Shown: piece after piece, positions 49,601-60,623 of the stretch
Position numbering within the stretch: the stretch's first letter is position 1
Layout of the letters: the number at the start of each line of letters is the position of its first letter
Assembly (NCBI GenBank): GCA_029204225.1
Contig: CM055099.1
Coordinates: forward strand, 60,609,919 to 60,673,918
DNA: 64,000 nt
Reading direction: 5' to 3'
Source: Diphasiastrum complanatum
Lineage: Eukaryota; Streptophyta; Lycopodiopsida; Lycopodiales; Lycopodiaceae
Made by a program: the position numbers and the translations under genes
The notes under the pieces: generated by a model
Seen by the model: only the letters and a program-made list of their open reading frames with translations
Told to the model about the DNA's origin: nothing
The model's database searches: none

Positions 49601-50749
49601 GTTTAAGAGAAACAGTGCAAAGATCATGAATTATAATCCAATGTGCTTAGCATGCAAGCTAGTCTCAAACAACCCACAACCCATGATACAGTGAAATGAC
49701 ATTCCAACAAATTGCCACTAAAAATTTACCCTTTTTTGGTGACCTGACTAAGTCTCTACACTGCCCAGCAGCCTCACTGGTCTGTGGCAGAGATGCTCAG
49801 AGGCTACACAATAGTATATGTGACAGGCCCCGGCAACACACGAGTAATTGAGTTTAGCCTTCGGCATTTTATCTGTTGTTAGTACTAAAAACTGAGAAAC
49901 TACAGAGTTAGAGTTATAGTAGCTACTAGCGTGGACAGATCCAAAGCCACACAGCACAAAAGTAGCTGGGGATGAACTCTCAGATTTGCTGAAGCCAATG
50001 TTCGATCCAAGCTGCCGACGATCAGCAAGCCATGGCGCCGCGTAGCTATAACTTATAGACTTGTAGTAGTATGTATAATGCGTGATTAGTGCAGGATCTT
50101 GCAGGCATTGTTGTACGGAGATAGAAATGGCACTGTAGTTGATCTTCTGAAGAACGAAAATGGTTTGAAAGTACTACTAAATATGCTTTGTGATATGAAA
50201 AGGAAGAAGCCTAGAAGGGTAGAAGCTATGCAATTGAGGAAGATGCGAGACGGGGTTAAAGCTTAAAGCCTGTTTGATGGCTTGCGTAAGAACCTCGATT
50301 TTGCTCGCTAGTGCGTACGGGTAGACAGACGTCTATGCCGGCGAGGACGAAAATTTTCGTGAGAAAGGATAGTACCGAAGAACTCAGATGGGTCCACTTC
50401 CGATCCTGATGCAAGTTACAAAGTTACAGCGTACGTCGCTGCACTTTCGAAAGATGTATCAAGTTTCAAAATGCTGGAGGAGTATTCAAGTTAATCCCTC
50501 TGGCTGGTGATTGTAGCTTTGCAAGACGACGGGCGATAAACGGCATGGAAGTTTATGCACAGATCTGATCTTTCCACGAAGATTCAGATGCTTTGATGAA
50601 AAGGAAGTGATATGTTCATTTACATCATAGGCGAAGGTAGCTAGATACTTGAGTTGAAAATTGGTTTTGAACAACGACTCGTGTGAATTTGTATGCATTA
50701 CTTCATATTTCACGTGGATTAGCTTGAAGCTCTGCAAACCTTGAAGAAA
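46644..50749. other. Spacer with small repeats, no gene
   Basis: Contains a T tract (46664-46679), a 30-bp minisatellite (46776-46890), a 20-bp duplication (47125-47164), hairpin words of the GCACCTTC/GAAGGTGC family (47402-47490; 49180-49260) and an approximate tandem duplication (49501-49590, 49591-49665; shared words AGATCATGAATTAT and ATGTGCTTAGCATGCAAG). The last 600 bp would hold the TBL promoter; no certain TATA box was identified. Confidence 0.5.
46776..46890 (+). repeat. 30-bp minisatellite, about 4 units
   Basis: Units begin CATTCCACCGGAGAGAGGAG, CATTTCACCGAAGAGAGAAG, AATTCCATCGAAAAGAGGAG and a shorter ATTCCTTGGAGAGAG. Because 30 is divisible by three, one frame encodes a repeating ten-residue peptide ((S/T)GERRENV-like), but there is no sign of a real gene. 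Confidence 0.7.
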
Positions 50750-51084
50750 ATGAAATCACCTACAGCTTCAGAGATGTCGGGTACGATTGCGCCACTGCCA
50801 CAGAAAAACTCCTCATGCGTATACATTCCACTGTTGATGATTACACTGCTGATTGTTCAGCTATATTTCTCGAGCGATCCGCCGTTTCGCCTCTCGCAGC
50901 AAGCTGTCGATCCTTCCAACGTTGATGGACTGCATCCGGCATCATTATCTCCTGAGGCTTACAGAAAATTTCCTGAGTCTGGTGAGCTCACAACAGGTTC
51001 TGCTGCTTAGAACTGTTCTCTTGTGTACCATCTTTCGACCTCCTTGTTTGCCAGCCTTTGAGAAGTGTTTTGGTTGAAACTATG

Positions 51085-51162
<78 letters not shown>

Positions 51163-54100
51163 GCGTTTATAAGCTGCATCACGTCCACCTCTGCTGTTTT
51201 TTTTCTGAACGAAAAGCTCTGCAACATTTTCAAACGAGTATAGCTATGGATCAGCTACACATACAATGTTTCACAGGCATACAGAAACGACACTTGAGTC
51301 GTAACTCTGTTTCGATTGCTTATGAGCCTTAATAAACTTCATAGACATGCCGGATGAGACAGTCTTGGCTTGTGATTCACAGCCTTGTTTCACCCTTTTG
51401 AAGGCAAATTGTTCTATGCTCTCAAATCTGATGTGGGCATTCCAGGTCTTTACCAGAGATTTCACTAATCCCGTGAAACGTACTTTGACCTTTTGAGCAG
51501 TCTTGCCTTTGCAAAAAGGGGAAATTAAAATAAAGCCGACTCCATCGAAATGTACCACAGTGACACTGATGGATACCTCCAAAATAAAATCACCCCACCA
51601 GCCCCCAAAACCCTTGCCCAGGATCGCAGTCATATGACTGCACATTCTCAGTCATTTTCATAAAACTTGTCTCTTTTATTCTTTTATATCAAACTTACAA
51701 ATTGACAACAATAATTTACCAACTCAAAACGTGTGCCTCTGATTTGGAAACAAGAGTCTGTTGTCACTTCTAATGGCTTTTAATGGCTAAATGTAGTTTG
51801 GATGATATTCATTTTAAAATTTTGATAACATTTTGGAGCTGAGAAACCTTTTGACGAGTGTTTACACAGAATGGAACGTTATGAACCCTGCTATGTTTCA
51901 ATACATTTATCTTCCCACATGTGGTGAGTTGGTGTATAGGGCTTGAGTTGGGCTCGCCCACCCAAGTTCTATTCTCTAAGATCTCATGGCTTGATAATAC
52001 CAAAGGGCATATTTTAATACATTTATGCTGTTTGCCAGCAAACGTTACTACGTTTGAAAAACTCTCTGAAGAATTCACAGTTTAAAAGGGTTTTGACAAA
52101 AAAACTAAAATTTTGATTCTGGGACTTGTTGCATTGCAAATTATTTTGAAACCTCAGATATTTTTTTCTGGCTCCCTTGTGGTGGATTTAAAAAATCTCT
52201 TACCTTCACGCGTCCATCCAAATCAATTTGAGCAGTCTGTCTGTACTAGCTGAGGGGACTGGTGAAAAGTTTCTTCACATAATTCAATGCAATTTTTACC
52301 CTTCGTTTTGTATGATCATTGTGAGAATAACATGTGTAGCTGACAATAAAATGTTTCCACTTTTGACCTCGAAAATTACAGTGGTGCCTTTTAGATGTTG
52401 CAAACTACTTCCAAGCAAGGGCCCAGGGGGTAAAATTGCACAACATGTTGAGGAATGATCACGCTGACTCAGTTATGAGGACTTGTACCGTGAGGTGTGC
52501 TTTGTATTGTAGACTGATGTGGGCACTTTGTATCTCTATTTGTAAGGTGACAATATGGCAAAGTTGGCTTGATTTAGAGAACAATATAGACCTGCCTGCC
52601 AAAGAGCATTGCACTGAAAGCACTTGATGTCCAATACATTTGACAATGGATAACGTTAATATGGATCAATGAGGTATGCCATAATGAGGATGTGCCAGCT
52701 AGACGAGTCCTCTGATCCTATATGAGGGATAAATTCTTTGTATCTTGGCTTCCCAATTTCTCATTTGCAAGGATTTTGTGGATCCTCTTATCTTCTCCTT
52801 TGTGTATGTTTTTGCTCCCTTTCCATGCTTTTCACCGTAAATGTTCTTGAAGCTCTGCCCTAACTCACAATACTTGTGATATGAACCTTGCTTGATAGGT
52901 GGAGGAGAAGCTTATGAGCAGTGTTAGCTAAGGTTGTGTGGTTGAGCTTTTGGAGTTTATAGTATCTTTTGCTTTTTGGCTGGAGTATGAAGAAGAGCAA
53001 AAAGAAGTAACAGAAGAAAAAGGAAAGAGATGAAGAAGAAATAACTAGGAAAAGATAACTCTCTTTTCATTTTTGTAGTGGATAAGCATTTTGTAGCTTG
53101 ATTTCTAATGCATAAACTCCTCATAATAGCTCCATATTGGATCCGTACATGCTAGAGATATAAGTAGAGGTTGTCCTCCATTGATGCAGTGGAGACAGTA
53201 AAAAGAGCAAGAACATTATCCTGATGCAATGGAGGCAGTAAAAAGTGCAAGAACATTTACCTGAGAACTTAATGCTTTGATCAATTCATTATAGAGGCAT
53301 TGATCCCTGTGGCAAAATATTGCAAAACCTAAACCTTTAGCTACTTATTGAGTCTGACAATTTTTGAAAGTTCCTAGACAGAAAATTGGTGGGTAGTGTC
53401 ATCAGTGCTCCCAGTGAAATAAAGTAATTCTGTTAGTTTCAACCTGATGATGGTTATTTCGTGTTTAATCTCTTTTGAGATACCAAAGAATGAACATGCT
53501 TCTTACTAAAGGTACGTGTGCCACTCACTGAAAACTGGAAAAATTACATGACAAAATATTGGAGACATTGCAATGCCAAAGACACTTCTTGTAAATTTGG
53601 ACTTCGACAATCCACAAAGTTTCCTTGTACGTCTATCATACTATTTTGAGTATTACTATGCTTCCTGCCATAAATTGACCAAGTTCTTTGATTTGTTATC
53701 CTTCATGAAAAACAACAAATCATTGGTGCATATTACATAAACTGCACATAAATTAGGGAATCTGAATACGAAGATTGGCCTGAACAGTTTTGCATAGTTC
53801 TGCCATAGAAGCATATAATAGAGAAAGGTCACCTTCACCATTGTAAACATACTGTCCTCACCTTCAAATTTTTATGCATTGAGAGTGACTATTTTCACCC
53901 TGATTCTTTGCTGGCAATACATGCATAACATTTAAAGTCCACTGACAATACGTGCATGACATCTAAAAGTCCAATTTTTTCAGGAACGTGTAATATTTCC
54001 AAAGGCGAATGGGTAATTGATCTGAAGGGTCCTCTTTACACAAATGCATCTTGTGCATTTATCCAGGAACATCAAAACTGTCTTAAAAATGGAAGGCCTG

Positions 54101-57100
54101 ATCTTGGCTACATGAATTGGAGATGGAAACCAGTAGAGTGCGATCTTCCCCCTTTCGATGGTCGTTTGTTTCTGAATATGATGACCCACAAGACGATGGC
54201 TTTTGCTGGTGATAGCATTGCTCGCAATCACATGCAGTCACTTATTTGTGCTCTTTCACAGGTATTTACTTGATTTTGAATTCCCTATCAAGGTCTGTTT
54301 GAAGTATTGTGAAACAGAATGTCTAAATATATAGATGGAGCATTGCTAATAGCTAGATTTTCCAAATGAGCATGTGCACATGTTGGCACTGCGTGTCCAA
54401 CAACGCCTCTGCTACTTTGTGTTATTGATATGCCATTACAGGCTTTTGCTTCAGCATCAAACCTACACGTATAAGCAAATGAGATTTTTTTGACATTTGC
54501 CTTTTGTTTAAAAGCTTTTAAGATTGAAATGAAGAAGCTTCTAACATAGATCTCTCTCTCTCTCTCTCTCTCATGCATTCAATGAAGCTTGTTAATGATG
54601 GTTTTACAAGCAAAATGTTTAGTTTTTGGTGAGTGTCTATCTTCATTTCTTTGCATGCTTGGTAACCTTTGGCTCTTCCTCTCTTTCTTTTCACTCTTCA
54701 CTCTTCATTCTCTTTGTCGTCCTCTGCTTCACACCTTTATTACCACAAGCATTGTTTTGTAGTTATAATCCAATTACAAATGTGAGGCTTTTTATTTTCT
54801 TTACCCCACGTTTTAGTTCAAATTCTTGTTTCAAAAGTAGTACTAATATATAAAGTTAAAGTGAAACAAAAAAGTGAATTTGTAAAGAAACAAGATCGAA
54901 GAATTCTCCTTGGCCAATAAAGTATAGTTGGGTTTGGAAGGTGGATGGTGGGAAAAATCTCCTATTCGTCAATTTTCACTAAGTAGTACAAAAATATAAA
55001 GTTAAAATGAAGCAAAAAATTGAATTTGTAAAGAAACAAGATCGAAGAATTCTCCTTGGCCAATGAAGTACAATTGGGTTTGGAAGGTGGATGGTTGGAA
55101 AAATCTCCTTAGTGTTTAATTTTCTTTCTGACTTGGGCACGTAGATCTTGGAATGGTTTTTGGTTCTGTGGCAGATTGTCCTTATCTCGAAAGAAAGAAA
55201 CATCTTCATATTCAATTACTACCAATTTTGGCCCCCCACCCCTCTCTTTCCATGCATGACACCTTTGTTTAAGTGTGCATACAAAACACTGGTTTTCCTT
55301 CTACCACCACACAACAATGAACATCTACCTCGAATGTTCAATGACTTTGTTTCATCTTACCACCTCTCATCTACCTTTCTTCTTAGGCTTTGCAATTTTC
55401 TGTTGATGCTAGTAGGCTGGGATAACTTCATGATGTATCTCCATTTTTCAACTTTGTATTACTCTCATTGTAGACTTTCTTTTTGTCCCGTTAACTCTCT
55501 CGACTTGTGTAAAAGCTTCAGGTGCTGACACAGAGATATGGGATGTTAAGGTCCCCGATTTGGAGCTTCGGATGTAGGACTATGCTAAGTGGCTCACAGT
55601 CCATGTCATGCACCTAATCGCACTGTCCATGTCATGCACCTGATCGCACAATTATCATTCTAGGATATGAGTGGTTTTTTGATAAATTTGATACGTTAGG
55701 TAAGCTTGATGTAATTGTGTTTTATGATTGTAACACTGGAAATTTCCATCAAGAGCAATAGATAATGCAAGCTTTAAAATAGGAATTTATTGACGTTTTT
55801 CCTAAGTAGTTGCCGTATGGTTTACCACTTGCTTGGTGTGTGGACCATCAAATAGAATTTGTGCTCGATAGCCACCCCATTTTTCGACAACCGTATAGGT
55901 TTAATCATAAGGAACAGGGGGAAGTGGCTAGGCAAGTTGACGATCATCTTAGGATGGGGCATAGTAGGCAAAGTAAATCACCATGGGGAGTGCCCGTCCT
56001 TCTCAAGAATAAGAAAGATGGGTGGTTTCGGTTGTGCATGGATTAGAAAGGCCTAAATAAAGTTATCGTTAAAAATAAATACCCGCTCCCTAGAATGGAT
56101 GATCTCATAGATCGATTAAGTGGAGCAAAATTCTTCACGAAAATTGACCTTTGAACAAGATATCATCAAATACGGATACATCTGGAGACCAATTTCAGAG
56201 CATGGTTTGACCATTACGAGTTCTTAGTTTTACCTTTTGGTTTGACAATGCTCTAACTACTTCCCAACAGATGATGAACGATTTCTTTTGTCCTTTTTTG
56301 GGAAGATTTGTTGTGGTGTTTCTAGATGACATTTTGGTCTATATTAGACCACTAAAGAGCATGTAAAGCTTCTCGTCTCAAGGATTATAAGACAAGAGAA
56401 GCTTTTTGCAAAAAGAATCTAAGTGTAAACTCTTAAAGAAAGAACTTCTTTGCCTTGGTCATAAGATTACCATGGATGGGATCAAAATTGACGATGAAAA
56501 GGTAAGATGGTAGTTGGATGGCCCATTGTTGAAACCGTATGTGAACTCAAGTCATTTTGAAAATTTGTTGTGTTCCTCCAAAAGTTTATTGAGGAATATT
56601 CGAAGATTGATGCCCCTCTTTATAATGTTTTAAAGGGAGTGAAAAGTCGAAAAGGTAGGCCTAGCCCTCCAATCAAGACTGAAAGAACTAATCAGACGGA
56701 AAGAACTAATTAGACAACATGCATGAGTCAGATTAGTGTGAGTCAGCAAGATGCATGCATACCATGCAGTAGGTATGAGGGCCAATAATGCCCACCCATG
56801 TAGTAGGTATGAGGGCCAATAATGCCCGCCCATGCAGAGACATGCATGACAGTGAGGAGCCATGCAGTCCTTTAGCAGTGGACTGGGACTCCTCATGCAT
56901 TAGTAACCCCATGCATGCAGCATGATCAGTGAGTGTCTACCAACTGCCACTTACTGCATGCAAACCCACACTGGGCTAGGAGGGACATTCTATCAGGGAG
57001 TGCATTGGCTGGGTAGATTAGACTAACTTTGCCTTCCTTGTGGTTATGTTGTTCCTAACACTGGTATCCGAGCAAGCGGTTTTGCAGTCAGAAGGGAGGA

Positions 57101-60100
57101 CCAACGCACCATTTCAGGGCAGGCAATTTTGTAGTCAAAAGGGAGGAGGACCAGCGCATTGCTTCCATCTGATCAGATGTTCAGCATTCTTCCCCTTGGG
57201 CATCACCTGTCCTCTTAGTTAAAAAGAGAGAACGGTCAATGCATTTATGTGTAGACTACAGAGCATTAAATAAGGTCACAATTAAGAATAAAGACGAGCT
57301 GTTTGATCAGCTCGACGGGGCCAGATATTTTAGTAAAATAGATCTATGTTCGGGGTATCATCAAGTCTGTATTAAGGCAGAAGATGTTCCAAAAACAGCT
57401 TTCAAAACTTGTCACGGTTAATATGAGTTTAAGGCAATGCCGTTTGGGCTCACCGACGCTCTGACAACTTTTATGATTTTGATGAACAATGTTCTTCGGC
57501 CATATTTAGGGAAATTTGTGGTTGTTTTTCTAGATGATATTTTAGTTTACAAAAGAACGAAAAAAGAGCATTTGGCTCACCTCAGAAAGGTGCTCTGTTT
57601 GCTCAAAAAGCATAAGCTATTAGCAAAGAAACCTAAATGTGAGTGTTTTACTGAAGAAGTGGTATATTTGGGCCATATTATCTCGAAAGATGAAATGGAT
57701 CCAAATAAGGTCAAAGCCATTTTCAGCTGGCCTAGACCAAGCAGTATTTCAGAAGTTCAGGTTTTTCTTGGCCTTTCGGGATACTATAGACGATTATGCT
57801 CAGATAGCGGTTCCCATGACAAATCTTCTTAAGGGGAAGGGATAGGAGTTCGCCTTGGGGCCAGACAACAGGAGAGTTTTGATGTTCTCAAAACAACATT
57901 GGTTACAACACCAATACTAAAAGTTGTAGACCCAAATCAACCTTTTGTGGTCGAAACATATGCTAGTGGCTTTGCAGTAGGTGCGGTGTTGAACCAAAAT
58001 GGACGACCAATAACGTTCAAAAGTAAGAAGCTCGAACTTGCTTAGACTAGATACATCACTTACGAGAAGGAGCTCTGTTCAATAATTCATGTCCTTAAGA
58101 CTTGGCGGCACTATTTGTATGGTGCTAGTTTCGAGATCCTGATCAGGGAAAATTCAATATAGTGGCAGATGCTCTTAGCAAAATGCCAATGGTAGACGAG
58201 TTTAGTTTTACTCAGATTTGTAATGAGTTACTTAAGTCCTTGAGGGGGAAATGCATGAGTGATTGGTATTTCTCCATAGTCTGGAAAACGGTCCAGAACA
58301 GAGATGTATAGACTTCTGAACCAGTTCCTAGGCTTGGGGTTCATCGAAATATACGACAGGTTTCATTGAGGATAAGGGTCCAAGCATATGCCAGATTGCA
58401 TTGAGGATTCTGAGTCTGTAGACCCCAATCATACCATTACGGTTGGGGGATCTAGTTCTCGAGGATTCAAATGGAAACAATATTTCATTCAAGATGAGTA
58501 TCTACGTACAGAAACAAAATTTGTGTTCCCGACTTAGAGGATTTTGGGCGCCAAGTATTATATGAATGTCATGAAAAGCCCTAGTGCGGGACACCCAGGA
58601 ATACAAAAGACCTATGAGCTTCTTCGTAGGATTTCCAGCAATATGTATGTATATATGTGTGTGTGTGTGTGTGTATACATATATATTTGAAATGAAATCA
58701 TACGAAACCATGTTGAACCACAACAAACCAACAAATGTGGCTGGCCAAAGTTGGTACTCATTGGGCCTATTGTTCAGCTGTATGTGTGAGCTTTACACCT
58801 CCAGGATTTTTCATCTAATGCACTCATATCTTGTTGAGCTACTTAATGTTCTTGTAGCAACCTCCGAGAATTGTTAAGCTCAAGCTCCACGGCGATGGGG
58901 GACTTGTGGCTCAAAGTTCTTGAAGCTCTGACTCGCAAGGTTATTGTGATATGCATACTTAATAAAAGTTGGATGGTGTTCTATATGGCTTTTTTGAGCA
59001 ACAAGGAATTGATGAAGTAGATGTAGCGTGCTTTATCTTTTCATACGGTTTTCTTCAAAAATTTTGAATCAGAATACAAATTTTTTTTCATGGAAAAGTC
59101 TTCTTAAGTAAATTTATCTGCTTCTTAAACTGTCCATGTGGGAAATCATAAATTTTTAATCCCTTTCATAAACAAAAAGATTTTCTTATTACGTGTACAA
59201 AAATTGCTTAGTTGAGTACATAATCTTACCACTACTTTTTTAAATTTTCCTTACAACTAATTGTACAATAAAATTTTGCTTGAACTTTCACTTTAGCAAA
59301 TAGCTTTCCGACACCTTGATTGGTGGTTTTATTCATTATTTTTAGTTAATTTTTGCTCTAACTGGTTTGTGTAACTTCTGAAATGATCTTGACCATTGGC
59401 CCAGAGCCTCTCTGAGAGAGATGTTGACCTCAAGACAACAATTGCTGAATTTTGTATATTGACCGAACCAAGAATGTGAGGCGCCTGTGAACACATTCTT
59501 CTTTGATTCATATGGACTGTAATTTCTGTTTTATTCTCCACCTCTGCAAGAACACAGAAAATGCTGAGCAAATCCTTTCATATATTGCTGGCGAAATCTT
59601 CCATTTGATAGCAGTTTTGTAGCATTTTACTGTCAACAATGAAAGGCCTTAACTTTTCCTTTGTCAGTACTTTGAACACACTTCTCGTGGAAATTTTCTA
59701 AAGGATTCTGACCCAAGTAGCAAACTTTTGCTGTTATAAAACTTTATTTTTCTGTGACGTGGTGCTTGAAATCCTGAGTTGCTAGTTTATAGTTTTCAAC
59801 CCAGATGATGAGATATAGCAGAGATTCAAGTCTGCTACGTAACCTGTTTCTCTGATTGCAGATTGAATCTCCTCAAAATCTGTACCGCGATGCTGAGGAC
59901 AAATTCTTGACATGGAATTTTCCTTCTTACAACTTCACTTTGGCAATACTATGGTCACCTTATCTTGTTAAGAAAACAGAAGACGCATACAAGAATGTAC
60001 CTGAAGGTGTCACAAAGCTGTTCCTGGATGTTGTTGATGATGCGTGGGTGAGTTCTTTACCTCAATATGACTATGTGGTCTTATCTTCAGGGCAATGGTA

Positions 60101-60623
60101 CTTCAAGCCAGGAGTTTATATCATAGGTGGTGAAATTGTAGGTTGCCATTACTGTCCTGGTATGAACATCAGTCAAGTCGGGTTTTTCTTTGCCTATGAG
60201 GCTGCATTACATTCAGTCTACAAGAATATTATCTCAACACCCCAATATAAGGGCACGACCATCCTGCGGACTATATCACCAGATCATTTTGAGAATGGTA
60301 CATGGTCTACTGGGGGAACTTGCTTGCGGACTGTACCTTTCATGAATCATAGTATGGATGGAATTAACGCCCTAATGCGAGACAGTCAGCTAAAAGTTCT
60401 CAACAATGTCTCTGCAAACGAACCTGCTCACGCACCAAAATTGAAACTGCTAGACATAACTTACAGTGCATTGATGCGGCCTGATGGTCATCCAGGGCCT
60501 TATCGGTATCCATTTCCCTTCTCCAATGGCAAATCTGGCCATGTGCAAAATGATTGTTTGCACTGGTGTCTTCCAGGACCAATAGATACTTGGAATGAAA
60601 TGCTTTTATGGATACTCAAATAG
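50750..60623 (+). CDS. Trichome birefringence-like (TBL/DUF231) polysaccharide O-acetyltransferase
   Basis: Three exons: 50750-50981 (donor TCTG|GTGAGC), 53984-54261 (acceptor TTTTTCAG, donor CACAG|GTATTT) and 59862-60623 (acceptor GATTGCAG). Phases agree and give 423 residues, normal for the family. Residues 24-40 form a single membrane anchor, as expected for a type II Golgi protein. The GDS esterase motif is at 153-155 ([13 protein letters not shown]) and the partner motif D401-C-L-H404 lies near the C-terminus ([14 protein letters not shown]). Cys-rich TBL blocks ([31 protein letters not shown]) are present. Members acetylate wall polymers (xylan, xyloglucan, mannan or pectin). The TBL19-27 group is my best guess; the substrate cannot be told. 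Introns are 3.0 and 5.6 kb. No lesion seen. Confidence 0.92.
50982..53983 (+). other. TBL intron 1
   Basis: 3,002 bp, GT...AG. Holds (GA)36 at 51088-51159 and a near-tandem duplication at about 53182-53262 (GATGCARTGGAGRCAGTAAA then AAGWGCAAGAACATT). Minus-strand frames at 51271-51645 and 51809-52078 show no known domain. Confidence 0.8.
51088..51159 (+). repeat. (GA)36 microsatellite
   Basis: Pure dinucleotide run in TBL intron 1, about 100 bp downstream of exon 1. Confidence 0.97.
54836..55130 (+). repeat. 146-bp tandem duplication
   Basis: Two units share GAATTTGTAAAGAAACAAGA, TCGAAGAATTCTCCTTGGCC and GGGTTTGGAAGGTGGATGGT in the same order and spacing (repeat distance 146 bp), with scattered substitutions. 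Confidence 0.88.
55517..56655 (+). pseudogene. Ty3/Gypsy protease-linker and RT relic in TBL intron 2
   Basis: Starts with [16 protein letters not shown], similar to the segment at 24640-24745. RT landmarks follow in order: [77 protein letters not shown] near 56310-56340 (catalytic DD kept), [10 protein letters not shown] and the start of the connection ([18 protein letters not shown]). It has many stops and frameshifts. It stops near 56655 at LTR-like sequence. It has the same orientation as the host gene. Confidence 0.85.
56656..57075 (+). repeat. LTR-like segment ending at a primer-site-like word
   Basis: Sits between two Gypsy RT relics. It ends CCTAACA (57060), followed by CTGGTATCCGAGC, one mismatch from the tRNA-Met primer site. 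Inside is a two-unit repeat of about 38 bp (GTAGGTATGAGGGCCAATAA at about 56768 and 56806). The left boundary is uncertain and does not start with TG. Confidence 0.4.
57200..58630 (+). pseudogene. Ty3/Gypsy RT-RNase H-integrase N-terminus relic in TBL intron 2
   Basis: A second [58 protein letters not shown] (57520-57550), [25 protein letters not shown]. RNase H follows ([41 protein letters not shown]), then the linker [11 protein letters not shown]. The integrase zinc-binding start ([23 protein letters not shown] across a frameshift) ends near 58630. Stops and shifts make it inactive. The integrase core and 3' LTR are missing. Confidence 0.87.

Larger units (their letters stand above)
54262..59861 (+). 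other. TBL intron 2
   Basis: 5,600 bp, GT...AG. Apart from the Gypsy tract (55517-58630) it holds a short (CT) run (54549-54572), a 146-bp tandem duplication (54836-55130) and a (TG) run (58656-58674). Nothing recognised from 58680 to the acceptor. Confidence 0.8.

Noticed and set aside
51271-52078. Minus-strand frames of 124 and 89 codons in TBL intron 1
   Set aside because: No motif and no supporting structure; antisense within an intron.
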